From assembly GCA_938003765.1 (NCBI GenBank), contig CALKYE010000257.1:1-14418 (forward strand): DNA of 14,418 nucleotides, given 5' to 3'. The notes beneath the pieces are model-generated. The model did not search any database and was not told the origin of the DNA. It saw nothing but the letters and a program-made list of their open reading frames with translations. This document shows, piece by piece, positions 7,164 through 14,418 of this stretch (its first letter is position 1; every line of letters starts with the position of its first letter). This DNA is from an uncultured Planctomycetia bacterium (GTDB lineage: Bacteria; Planctomycetota; UBA1135; GCA-002686595). The position numbers and the translations under genes are program-made.

Positions 7164-9659
7164 ATGCCGCGAGATCCTGCCAACCCGTCATCCTCGAACT
7201 TCGCCGGTGAGTTCGCTCCCGGGCAAGTGCTCATCGGCCGCTACCGCGTCATCGCGCTCGTGGGCCAGGGCGGAATGGGTCAGGTCTACTTGGCGGACGA
7301 TCTCGTCCTCGGCCAGCCTGTAGCGCTCAAGTTCCTGCCGCACCATCTCGCCGAGCGAGAAGGCGGACTGGACCGATTCCGCGCGGAGGTGCGCCACTCG
7401 CGCGAGGTCACGCACCCCAACGTCGCCCGCGTGCACGACATCGGAGAGGTCGCTGGCCGCCACTTCCTGACGATGGAGTTCGTCGATGGTGAGGACTTGG
7501 CGAGTCTCGTTCGACGCATCGGGCGGTTGCCACGCGAGAAGGCCGCGGAGATCAGTCAGCAGATCTGCGCCGGGCTCGCGGAGTCGCACCGATGCGGCGT
7601 GCTGCATCGAGACCTCAAGCCCGCGAACGTCATGCTCGACGGCGACGGTCGCGTGAAGATCACCGACTTCGGGCTCGCCGTCGCAGCGAACGCCGGCGGC
7701 GAGGGCCCTGTGGCCGGCACGCCGCAGTACATGGCGCCTGAGCAACTTGCAGGCGCGCCCGCCGACGAGCGGTCGGAGGTGTACTCGCTCGGTCTGCTGC
7801 TGTACGAGCTCTACACCGGGCGTCGCGCGCTGAGTGGCCGCACCGTCGATGAGTTGCGGCGCGAGCACGAGGAGGGCCGACCGAACCCGCCGTCGAGCGT
7901 CCTCGACGAGATCGACCCGATCGTCGACGCCATGCTCACTCGCTGCCTCGCGCGCGATCCGGCTCAGCGCCCGGCCAACGTGATGGAAGTCGCGCGCGGA
8001 CTTCCCGGCGGCGATCCGCTGGCCGCCGCGCTCGCGCGCGGCCAGACCCCCGCGCCAGAACTCGTCGCGGCGGCCGAGGCGAAAGGCGCGCTTTCCTCGC
8101 GCACGGCGCTCCTGCTCGCGCTGGGGAGCATCGTGTGCTTCATGAGTTCGGCGTTCCTGCAGTCCTGGTACGCAGAACGTGATGGGATCAGCTACGGCAA
8201 GGCGCCGGCCCTCCTCGACGAGCGCGCACGAGAGATCTTCGCCGAGCTGACCGGCGAGGCAGCCCCCGAATTCGAGTCTCACTGGTACGACGCCGATCGA
8301 GGAAGGGAGAGGCTCGGTCCTGTGCATGACGAGGGTGCGAACGCGCTCGACGACGTCGAGATCCTCCTGCGCCACGTGCGGCTGGCTTCGCGGCCGTTCC
8401 CCGCGGGGGACGGGTTCGTCTCGGTCGACGATCCGATGCCGACGCCGGGCGACGCGCACATCGTGCTCGGAGCTGACGGCCAACTCGTGTCGTGGACGCG
8501 CTGGCCCGCATCGGCGGACGCGGCCGCTGACGACTCCCACGCGGACTGGTCGCGGCTGTTCGCTCTGGCGGGCGTCGATCCACAAACTGCCGTCCCGATC
8601 GAAGCGGACTTCGTGCCTCGCACGTTCGCGACGGAGCGGCGCGCTTGGGTGATCGCCGAAGGTCCGCTGCACGCCCGCGCCGCGTCTTTGAACGGCCGTC
8701 CGGTGCACTTCGAACTCCTCGAGGGCGAGCGCTCGATCGGATGGAACCCCGAAGGCCCGCCCAGCGCCCTCTACTCGTACGTCGTCTTCGGCCTCGAAGT
8801 CGTCGCCGCGTGGGTGGCGTGGCAGAACCTGCGCAAGAAGCGCGCGTACCTGTCGGGCGCCCTCGTCGTGGGCGCGTTTGCTTTCCTCACGCACTTGGTG
8901 CTCGCGTTCGCCGCCAAAGTGCCCAAAGACCCGCTGGCGTTCGGCCCGTCGTGGCTCGCCGTGACGTCGATGTCGCTCAGCACCGCGGCGCGGGTCTTTC
9001 TCTTCTTCTTGGCGCTCGAGCCCTTCGCGCGACGGCACTGGCCGGGCGCGCTCGTCTCGTGGACCCGTTTGCTGGAGCGACGCTTCCGCGACCCCGCGGT
9101 TGGGCGAGAGGTGCTCGTTGGCGTGTTCGCTGGAATCGGCATGACGATGTCAGCAGTGCTCGCAGTGGAGGGCGTCCGTGCGTTCTCGCAGGGCGCTCAC
9201 GGCCCGACGAGGTTGGGTTCCGTCGAGGGGATCAACGGGCCGCTAGCGGCTCTGTCGCAGTTGCTTCACGGCTGGGGCGACGCCGTCATGTACACGGGGT
9301 TCGCGCTGGCCGTGCTCGTTGCATTCCGAAACCTCGTGCAGCGCGCGTGGCTGGGGAACGTGCTCTGGGTCGCCGCGCTGAGCTTCCTCGCGGCGCTCAC
9401 GCCGGAGTCCGCGATCGAGGCCCTCGTCTCCGCCTGCTTGACCTTGACCGCGTTCCTGGCCCTGCTGACGCGGCTGGGCTTTCTGTCCGTCGTGGCGTGC
9501 GCGGGGACGATGCTCTGGCAGCCGCTGACCCTGCAGCCTCGGGACTTCGGATTCGGGACCGGCGTGCTGAACTTGCTTCTCTTCGCAGCCGTCGTCGTCT
9601 GGGCCTACCGCGCGGCGGTCGGCGCGCAGCCGGTCACGCGCAGCGAGACGTCGAGATAA
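7164..9659 (+). CDS. Ser/Thr protein kinase with periplasmic insert and polytopic membrane C-terminus
   Basis: 831 residues from ATG 7164; the ribosome binding site is weak, but the start lies just before the kinase domain. The domain (about 27-290) is intact: glycine loop VGQGGMGQVY (34-42), ATP-anchoring Lys56 (ALKF), helix-C Glu75, catalytic loop HRDLKPANVM with Asp150, metal-binding Asp168 in DFGLA, GTPQYMAPEQ, and EVYSLGLLLYEL. It should autophosphorylate and act on cytoplasmic targets. One membrane helix follows at about 314-334. Residues about 335-533 are a soluble, probably periplasmic part (PALLDERAREIFAEL; FHWYDAD-like segment SHWYDADRGRERLG). About eight helices fill 535-820. The linking segment GALVSWTRLLERRFRDPAVG strongly resembles a known but unnamed kinase subfamily in Acidobacteriota and Planctomycetota. 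The insert may sense envelope state. It is a solitary gene, convergent with the cytochrome gene. Confidence 0.97.
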   Translation: MPRDPANPSSSNFAGEFAPGQVLIGRYRVIALVGQGGMGQVYLADDLVLGQPVALKFLPHHLAEREGGLDRFRAEVRHSREVTHPNVARVHDIGEVAGRHFLTMEFVDGEDLASLVRRIGRLPREKAAEISQQICAGLAESHRCGVLHRDLKPANVMLDGDGRVKITDFGLAVAANAGGEGPVAGTPQYMAPEQLAGAPADERSEVYSLGLLLYELYTGRRALSGRTVDELRREHEEGRPNPPSSVLDEIDPIVDAMLTRCLARDPAQRPANVMEVARGLPGGDPLAAALARGQTPAPELVAAAEAKGALSSRTALLLALGSIVCFMSSAFLQSWYAERDGISYGKAPALLDERAREIFAELTGEAAPEFESHWYDADRGRERLGPVHDEGANALDDVEILLRHVRLASRPFPAGDGFVSVDDPMPTPGDAHIVLGADGQLVSWTRWPASADAAADDSHADWSRLFALAGVDPQTAVPIEADFVPRTFATERRAWVIAEGPLHARAASLNGRPVHFELLEGERSIGWNPEGPPSALYSYVVFGLEVVAAWVAWQNLRKKRAYLSGALVVGAFAFLTHLVLAFAAKVPKDPLAFGPSWLAVTSMSLSTAARVFLFFLALEPFARRHWPGALVSWTRLLERRFRDPAVGREVLVGVFAGIGMTMSAVLAVEGVRAFSQGAHGPTRLGSVEGINGPLAALSQLLHGWGDAVMYTGFALAVLVAFRNLVQRAWLGNVLWVAALSFLAALTPESAIEALVSACLTLTAFLALLTRLGFLSVVACAGTMLWQPLTLQPRDFGFGTGVLNLLLFAAVVVWAYRAAVGAQPVTRSETSR

Positions 9660-9661
9660 CT

Positions 9662-9727
9662 CGCGGCTCCGGCCGCCGCGAAGTTGATTCCATCCTGGCT
9701 TGGTCCAGCGAGCCGTCCGGAGCCGCG
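9662..9727. repeat. 11-bp perfect inverted repeat in the convergent gap
   Basis: CGCGGCTCCGG at 9662-9672 is the exact reverse complement of CCGGAGCCGCG at 9717-9727, with 44 nt between. The interior can form a smaller stem (GGCT...AGCC). The element starts 2 nt after the kinase stop and lies before the convergent cytochrome gene's end at 9924. It may act as a bidirectional terminator or a 3' end-protecting RNA structure. There is no T-run. Confidence 0.5.
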
Positions 9728-9742
9728 GCGTGCGCGCGCCGC
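9725..9742. repeat. 6-bp hairpin overlapping the right arm of the inverted repeat
   Basis: GCGGCG at 9725-9730 pairs with CGCCGC at 9737-9742 around a 6-nt loop. It overlaps the right arm of the 11-bp inverted repeat by three bases, so the two structures would compete. This could be a terminator component or a by-product of high GC. Confidence 0.3.
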
Positions 9743-9923
9743 AGCGATGGCTGAGCCGGTGGACGCGCTACCTGTCGACTGCCGACCGGTTCCGAACCAC
9801 GACGCCGAGGTCGAAGCCGCGCTGATCTGGAAGCCTAGCCACTCGACGGTCCAACGTCGTTCAGGGCATCAGGCGGGATGTGCGTCACGGCAGCAAGAGC
9901 GTGGCGCACGCACGCCGCACGCT

Positions 9924-11489
9924 TCACAGCGTCCGCAGGAACGCGATCAGAGCCGCGCGATCCTCGTCGCTGAGGTCGAGCCCGAATTCGTGACCCGGAA
10001 CGGCTCGCGCGCGCCCGCCGGGGTTCCAGCCCGTGGGCACGTAGTCCGCCTCCAGTCGATCGGAGTCGAACCAGTCCTCCAGCGTTGCGATCGAGCCGTT
10101 GTGTTCGAAGGGCCCGCGATACCAAACGCCTTTGAGCGACGGTGTCTTGTAGAAGCCTGTGCCGCGCCGGGTGGTCAGCGTGAGCGTGGGGTCGACGCCG
10201 ATGCCGCTGCTGCGGATGCGCTCGGTCTCGCGCAGGTGCTCCGGCGCGTCGAAGCCGCGCACCGGTACGAGCTCGTTGCTCGTGTACAGCGGGGGCGTGT
10301 GGCAGCGCGCGCACTTCTCGCGCTCGAACACCTTCTCACCGAGCAGGGCCTGAGCTTCGCGCGGGTTCGGATTGGCTGGGGGCGACAGGTCGTAGAGGTA
10401 GAGCGCGAGCGCGTAGAGCTGTTCGTCCGAGTAGCGGAAGAGGTTGGCCGGCTCGCGCAGCTGCGCCTCGATCTCGGCTCGCGTTGGAACACCGGGCGGC
10501 GGATCGCTCTCCGGCAGACCTTCGAGCACGGCCATGTCCGGAACGAAACCGTCGTGCTCAGACAGGAAGTCCATGCCCTGGTTGAGCGCCGCGTAGCGCA
10601 TCAGGTCCCCCGGCCCGCGGTGGCGGCCGAGTCCGGTGCGGTCGAAGTAGCGCCGGTCGGCGATCCCGATCAGGTCGGGCACCTGCACCGGGCTGGTCAT
10701 GCTCGTGCCGTGCCGCGCAAGCGCGCCCGGGGGAATCGCGCGCAGCGACGCGACCACATCCTCGACCGCGATGTCGTCGGGAAACGGCGGGGGCGCGCCC
10801 TCGTGAGCGGGCATGCCGAACAGCGAACGGAGGCCCGGCATCACCTGGTCGCGAGGAGCGCCTTCGAGCGAGTCGGCGAATTCGTGATCGAACGGGAAGT
10901 TCCCCTGCGCTCCGAGGATCACGGAACCGTCGGGCATGACCCGCGAGTGGCACGAGGCGCAGGACATGCGTCCGATTTCGAGCTTGCCCTTCTCGCGGAT
11001 CACATAGCGAAAGAACGGGATCACGCCGTCGGCGGCGACGGGCAGTGGCCTGCGCTCGAGCGCCGCGCGAAACCGCTCGCTTCCGTCCGGTCTGCGCGGC
11101 GCGAGGTTGATCGGCCACTCGAACACGAGCGCACCGGCCGCGATCCAATCCGCCTTCGTGGCAAGCTTCGCAGCGTCGAACATGACCTCCGGTTCGCGCT
11201 TCAGCAGCTCGTCGAGGTAGCCCTCCGGCTGTCGATCGGGGTGATACACCGGGTATGTGCGGTAGATCACCGTCGCGGGGATGCTGTAGTAGAACTCGGC
11301 GTCGACGTGGCGCGGCGGCTTGCCCGTCACCGCGTTCGGCAACTCGAATGTCGCGAGGTCCTGGGCCTCCCACGTCTTCGGGACCTGCGGACGCCACTCG
11401 TCCTGGGCGACGAGTGTGGCGCTCAGCGCCGCGACAGCCAGCGAGACCTGCAGCAAACGGCGCGCGTCGAGTTGTCGAGAGTTGTGCAT
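9924..11489 (-). CDS. Exported diheme c-type cytochrome, cytochrome c peroxidase/MauG-like
   Basis: 521 residues from ATG 11489. AGGAG lies 12 nt upstream, and an in-frame TAG just before it fixes the start. Signal peptide residues about 10-28 (RRLLQVSLAVAALSATLVA, cleavage before Q29) send it to the periplasm, where heme is attached. Two CxxCH sites are present: C177-A-S-C-H181 and C393-A-R-C-H397, 216 residues apart. The C-terminal part has the signature of diheme peroxidases, GTGFYKTPSLKGVWYRGPFE followed by HNGSIATLEDWF. A 140-residue N-terminal extension (EFYYSIPATVIYRTYPVYHP) precedes the first heme and is typical of a larger unnamed subgroup that I recall from Acidobacteriota and Verrucomicrobiota. 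It probably reduces peroxide or oxidises a periplasmic substrate. No partner redox gene is adjacent. Convergent with the kinase gene. Confidence 0.95.
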   Translation of the reverse strand: MHNSRQLDARRLLQVSLAVAALSATLVAQDEWRPQVPKTWEAQDLATFELPNAVTGKPPRHVDAEFYYSIPATVIYRTYPVYHPDRQPEGYLDELLKREPEVMFDAAKLATKADWIAAGALVFEWPINLAPRRPDGSERFRAALERRPLPVAADGVIPFFRYVIREKGKLEIGRMSCASCHSRVMPDGSVILGAQGNFPFDHEFADSLEGAPRDQVMPGLRSLFGMPAHEGAPPPFPDDIAVEDVVASLRAIPPGALARHGTSMTSPVQVPDLIGIADRRYFDRTGLGRHRGPGDLMRYAALNQGMDFLSEHDGFVPDMAVLEGLPESDPPPGVPTRAEIEAQLREPANLFRYSDEQLYALALYLYDLSPPANPNPREAQALLGEKVFEREKCARCHTPPLYTSNELVPVRGFDAPEHLRETERIRSSGIGVDPTLTLTTRRGTGFYKTPSLKGVWYRGPFEHNGSIATLEDWFDSDRLEADYVPTGWNPGGRARAVPGHEFGLDLSDEDRAALIAFLRTL

Positions 11490-12131
11490 GTGAACCGCAA
11501 GCTCCTACAGGTCGACTGAAGCCCCGACGCGAATGGATGTGGAGCAAGCGCGAGCGCGGGGTCGCGACCTGGCACGAGCCTACCCGACCCTCAGGGCCGG
11601 CGGGGGCGGCGACAGGAACTCCCGGCGCACGCACTCCGTCGGGGGCGGTTGACGTCCAGCGCGTGATGGAGAGTCTCTGCCCGGATTCGATCCTTCTGTT
11701 CGCGCCTTGCGTTCCATGCTCGCAGCGCCGCCAGATTTCGTGGTGCTGCAAGCACAAGTGATCTGTCCCAGGCAGCGATACGCGCTCCTGTGTCGATGGG
11801 CGCTTCGCATCAGCTCTCAGCCGGGGCCTCCGGAGCGCGGAGGCGGCGGCCCCTGCTCCCTGCGGGAACAGAAAGTCGACCAGCATCGGCGCCGGTATCG
11901 CTGCTGAGGGCGGGTCACTCTCCGTCACTGTGAGAGGCCGACGCATCCACGTGGACCGAGTCTGTGAGAGAAGACCAGCGGGACCCGCGCTGTACGGACG
12001 GAGATTGGCGCCGAGTTGAACCCGGCGCCGATCGTGATTGCCGCGACGCGAGCGAGCGCGTCGCGCATGGGCTCGGAGCAGATCTCAGCGCTCGCCTTCG
12101 CGGCGCTTGACTCGGCCTGCCGGGCTCTGAG
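11490..12131. other. Intergenic stretch between two leftward genes, no supported gene
   Basis: This 642-bp region should contain the cytochrome promoter at its left and the 3' end region of the TolB-like gene at its right. The longest open frame (leftward, from 11946) simply runs on into an antisense-style shadow of the cytochrome gene and has no start signal or domain. A GC-rich stem-loop lies at 11823-11853. Nothing else was recognisable. Confidence 0.55.
11823..11853. repeat. Two-part GC stem-loop
   Basis: GGGG at 11823-11826 pairs with CCCC at 11850-11853, and inside it CCTCCG at 11827-11832 pairs with CGGAGG at 11838-11843 around a 5-nt loop. A 6-nt bulge lies on the right side. It lies about 280 bp past the TolB-like gene's stop and 330 bp upstream of the cytochrome start, so it may be a terminator or a structured leader. 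No T-run follows on either strand. Confidence 0.35.
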
Positions 12132-13853
12132 CTACGGGCAGAACTGCACGCGCAGCGCGTTCGACAGGTTGAACCCGTGGCCCACGGGCTGCGGGTCGCG
12201 ATACCAGAACTGGAAGTTCCAGTACGCCTGCGGAGTGATGACCGACAGCGGCGAGAGCGGGTCGCTGAAGTCGAGCGCGAAACGGCCTGCGCCGGCCGCG
12301 TCGAGGTGCACCATCGGCAAGCGGCGCTGTTGACCGGTCACGCACAGCATGCCTTCGCCGAACGGGACGAGCGTCTCGTAGCAGCCGAAGAAGAAGATGC
12401 CGTTGCGCTGCGGCGGGCAGCCGCTGACCGTGAGCGCGAAGTCGTTCGCGGTCATGCTGGTGGAGCCCTCCGAACCGATCAGCGCCGTCTGACCGATCGA
12501 GTTCACCATGGCGATGCAGTAGACGGCGACGTTGGAGTCGCAGTGGAACTGCCAGTCGCGCTGGAACACATCGCTGAATCCGTTCTCGTCGCCCGGGACC
12601 AGGTTCGTGGCGACGCTCTGGAACACCACGACGCGACCGTCGCCGGAGATCCGCGCATTCGAACTCGCGCCGTCACCCTGCTGCTCGGCGTCGTCGAGGC
12701 TGACGCGCGCGGTGCGGCCGTTCCAGCGGTCCTTCACGAACACGTCCGTGGCGCCGTTGGTGTCCCCGTCGACCAGATTCGAAGCGTAGCTGCCGAACGT
12801 GATGTAGCGCCCGTCCGAGGACATCGAGCAGCCGGCGCTGGCGTCGTTGCTCTGCTGTCCCGACGAGTCGGTGCTGACGCGTTCCGTCACGCCGCTCTGA
12901 AGGTCGTGCACGAACGCATCCTGGAAGCCGTTGGTGTCGGCGCCCACCAGGTTGGTGGCCAGTGAGAGGAACGTGACCCAGCGCCCGTCACCCGAGATCG
13001 CGACGCGCACGGAGTTGCTCGGACCGTTGCCCTGGGCGCCGGCGGAGTCCACGCTGACGCGCCACGTCTGGCCGCTGGCGAGGTCGCGGACGAAGGTGTC
13101 CCACGTCGCGTTGGTGTCGCCGCTGACGAGGTCCACGCCGCTGCTGGAGAACGCCACCCAGCGGCCGTCGTCGGACAGCGCCGCCCGCGTGCTCTCGCCG
13201 CTGGACGGCGCGCCCGCGCTGTTGACGCTGGCGCAGACCAACGCTCCCGAGTTCAGCTCGACCACGAACACGTCGGACTTGGCGTTGTTGTCCATCGGCC
13301 AGAGGTTGGAGTCGAGACTGTCGAACGCGACGTAACGGCCGTCGACGGAGATCGTCGCGTCGTCGCTCGCGCCGAGAAGTTGCAGTCCGCCCGGTCCGAC
13401 ACTGACGCGCCGGGTCGTGGAGTCGAGCAGGTCGTGCACGAACACGTCGGTGACTCCGTTGGTGTCGCCGGGGACGAGGTTGCTGGCAGCGCTGCTGAAC
13501 ACCACGAAGCGCCCGTCGCCCGAGATCGCGCACTTGTCCATGCCGCTGGGGCCGTTCGCTTCCTCGCCCGACGAGCTGACGCTCACCCGCCGATTGAACG
13601 CGGCCCACGTGTCGCGCACGAAGACGTCCTGGACACCGTTGAAGTCGCCGCCGACCAGATCGCTCGCGCTGCTCGAGTACGCGACGAAGCGCCCGTCGAA
13701 GGACGGCGCGCTCTGGGCGCTCGGTCCGTTCGCGCCGCCGCCGGTCTCCGAGCGGCTCACCAGTGTCGTCCAACCCCATTGTCCATGACCCGGAGCGGAA
13801 GCGGCGACGAGCATCGCCACAGTCCGCCAATGCAGGGCAGCCTTAGGCTTCAT
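12132..13853 (-). CDS. Secreted seven-bladed TolB-like propeller with planctomycete-style C-terminal domain
   Basis: 573 residues from ATG 13853. The frame is open 72 codons further upstream, but the strong AAGGAG at 13860-13865 and the signal peptide (MKPKAALHWRTVAMLVAASA, then PGHGQ) select this start. Residues about 50-430 contain seven repeats of about 57 residues, each with DGR-(F/Y/W)-V-x-F-x-S followed by x-N-L-V-x-G-D-T-N-G-x-x-D-V-F-V-x-D. Examples are SNLVPGDTNGVTDVFVHD and TNLVPGDENGFSDVFQRD. This is the PD40/TolB-type beta-propeller; the acidic DTNG loops could bind calcium. Residues 445-573 (YCIAMVNSIG ... FWYRDPQPVGHGFNLSNAL) match the N-terminal domain of the protein at 2993-4255. 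It is probably a surface or periplasmic binding protein. Substrate unknown; not a true TolB, since no tol-pal genes are nearby. Confidence 0.95.
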   Translation of the reverse strand: MKPKAALHWRTVAMLVAASAPGHGQWGWTTLVSRSETGGGANGPSAQSAPSFDGRFVAYSSSASDLVGGDFNGVQDVFVRDTWAAFNRRVSVSSSGEEANGPSGMDKCAISGDGRFVVFSSAASNLVPGDTNGVTDVFVHDLLDSTTRRVSVGPGGLQLLGASDDATISVDGRYVAFDSLDSNLWPMDNNAKSDVFVVELNSGALVCASVNSAGAPSSGESTRAALSDDGRWVAFSSSGVDLVSGDTNATWDTFVRDLASGQTWRVSVDSAGAQGNGPSNSVRVAISGDGRWVTFLSLATNLVGADTNGFQDAFVHDLQSGVTERVSTDSSGQQSNDASAGCSMSSDGRYITFGSYASNLVDGDTNGATDVFVKDRWNGRTARVSLDDAEQQGDGASSNARISGDGRVVVFQSVATNLVPGDENGFSDVFQRDWQFHCDSNVAVYCIAMVNSIGQTALIGSEGSTSMTANDFALTVSGCPPQRNGIFFFGCYETLVPFGEGMLCVTGQQRRLPMVHLDAAGAGRFALDFSDPLSPLSVITPQAYWNFQFWYRDPQPVGHGFNLSNALRVQFCP

Positions 13854-13859
13854 GTTGAT

Positions 13860-13865
13860 CTCCTT
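13860..13865 (-). promoter_or_regulatory. Shine-Dalgarno AAGGAG deciding the propeller gene's start
   Basis: Read leftward, AAGGAG is followed by a 6-nt spacer and ATG at 13853. It is the best ribosome binding site in the window. It rules out the longer reading from 14069, whose first 72 codons are Arg/Pro-rich. Confidence 0.85.
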
Positions 13866-13873
13866 GCGGTTGC

Positions 13874-13894
13874 GCCTCGAGACAGGCTCGAGGC
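13874..13894 (-). promoter_or_regulatory. 8-bp perfect hairpin in the propeller gene's leader
   Basis: GCCTCGAG at 13874-13881 and CTCGAGGC at 13887-13894 form a perfect dyad with a 5-nt centre. It ends 8 nt upstream of the Shine-Dalgarno and 20 nt upstream of the start codon of the leftward gene. It could be an operator or a leader hairpin affecting translation. An 8-bp dyad can also arise by chance in a window this size. Confidence 0.4.
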
Positions 13895-14418
13895 TCCCGA
13901 CAATCTGGCTGGGCGCCCAGGCGAGGTCGATTCGGACCGGGATGAAGGGGGGCGCCAACGCTTGCTGAGCGCGGTAAGCAATAGGGCCTACACGCAGCGC
14001 GGCGCCGGGCGAGCGCCCGCGGTCGCCCGACCCGCGCGGGCGAGTCCGACCGCGAACTGGAGAACCCAACCGCGACGAAGGAACTGGCGGCCGTTACTCG
14101 CTCGCCGTCCGCTCGCGCGCGCGCCCGCCGCCCCGACACAAGTCGCCGCGAACCGACGTGGGATCGAGCACCGCCTCGCCTTGCGCGCGCCCGCCGCCAG
14201 TTGCATCGACTCGCCGCGCTTACACCCCTGTGGGCGCAAAAGGCGGGCAGAGTCGTCAACGACGCGCTCGAACTCCGCCGGCAGCGCGCGCCTGCGCGCA
14301 AAGCAGTAGCGGTTGCTCGATGCGCCCTATCGCGGAACGACCACCGGCCGCGCGCCGAAGCCGTCGTACTCGTTTCATCGCCATCTCCTCGCCCCGCTTG
14401 GGGCAGCTCGGAGACGGC
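13895..14418. other. Upstream and edge sequence without a supported gene
   Basis: This should contain the propeller gene's promoter. A TTGCT/AGCAA pair (13962-13966 and 13977-13981) is a weak dyad. A leftward ATG pair near 14382 follows GAGGAG, but the frame ends after about 42 mostly Arg/Ala residues. A rightward ATG at 14320 reads off the edge after 33 codons. A GCCCC/GGGGC hairpin lies at 14391-14404. None of these is enough to call a gene. Confidence 0.45.

Noticed and set aside
6616..7191. 191-codon leftward frame upstream of the kinase
   Set aside because: The first part has passable codon use, but there is no ribosome binding site or motif, it overlaps the kinase start, and the second half is low complexity.
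7188..9038. 616-codon leftward open frame
   Set aside because: It lies opposite the kinase gene, which has every catalytic motif. The antisense product is Arg/Glu-rich and unrecognisable.
9684..11519. 611-codon rightward open frame
   Set aside because: It is antisense to the diheme cytochrome gene. The product is Arg/Glu/Val-rich and has no domain; such frames are common opposite high-GC genes.
14310..14418. Short frames on both strands at the right edge, including a leftward YDGFGARPVVVPR ending
   Set aside because: The leftward segment is preceded by an in-frame stop 15 codons before its end, and the rightward ones run off the window after about 33 codons. Too little to support a gene.
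1..14418. Search for CRISPR arrays, insertion sequences, phage genes, toxin-antitoxin pairs and rRNA/tRNA
   Set aside because: No regularly spaced short repeats, transposase or integrase motifs, or structured RNA genes were seen on either strand.

Overview
This is a GC-rich window with strong G/C preference at third codon positions. It most likely comes from a Planctomycetota chromosome of the kind that carries many secreted 'YC...GC...LCV...LSNAL' domain proteins. That assignment is inferred from protein style: secreted FG-GAP and TolB-like propellers, a sulfatase-modifying-factor-type domain fused to a planctomycete-style secreted domain, a Pkn2/PknB-type kinase with a large membrane C-terminus, and a c-type diheme protein. 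There is no rRNA, tRNA or housekeeping gene to anchor the taxonomy.

Layout, left to right. 1-1572 (-): secreted FG-GAP repeat protein, its C-terminus cut by the window edge. 1573-2186: divergent intergenic region. 2187-2633 (+): small lipoprotein gene that appears frameshifted; its probable original C-terminus lies in other frames up to 2697. 2993-4255 (+): secreted protein with the planctomycete-style domain followed by an FGE/SUMF1-type domain. 4267-4608 (+): small basic winged-helix-like DNA-binding protein with a TTG start and apparently shortened N-terminus. 4855-5376 (-): lipoprotein. 5550-5747 (-): two-helix membrane protein. 6116-6550 (+): four-helix membrane protein. 6551-7163: no supported gene. 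7164-9659 (+): Ser/Thr protein kinase with a periplasmic insert and about eight C-terminal membrane helices. 9660-9923: convergent gap with an 11-bp inverted repeat. 9924-11489 (-): exported diheme c-type cytochrome of the cytochrome c peroxidase/MauG type. 11490-12131: no supported gene. 12132-13853 (-): secreted seven-bladed TolB-like propeller ending in the same domain found at the N-terminus of the 2993-4255 protein. 13854-14418: leader and unassigned sequence.

The genes do not form an obvious operon or a single pathway. Most are short solitary units separated by gaps of 170-650 bp, and most products are predicted to be exported or membrane bound, so this is best read as a cell-envelope/secretome region. 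I found no CRISPR array, insertion sequence, phage module, toxin-antitoxin pair, tRNA or rRNA, and no convincing new defence or biosynthetic system. The most useful observations are the shared domain at opposite ends of two proteins, the incomplete copper-site cysteine pair in the FGE-type domain, the frameshifted lipoprotein gene, the decapitated-looking DNA-binding gene, and several dyad-symmetric elements between genes.
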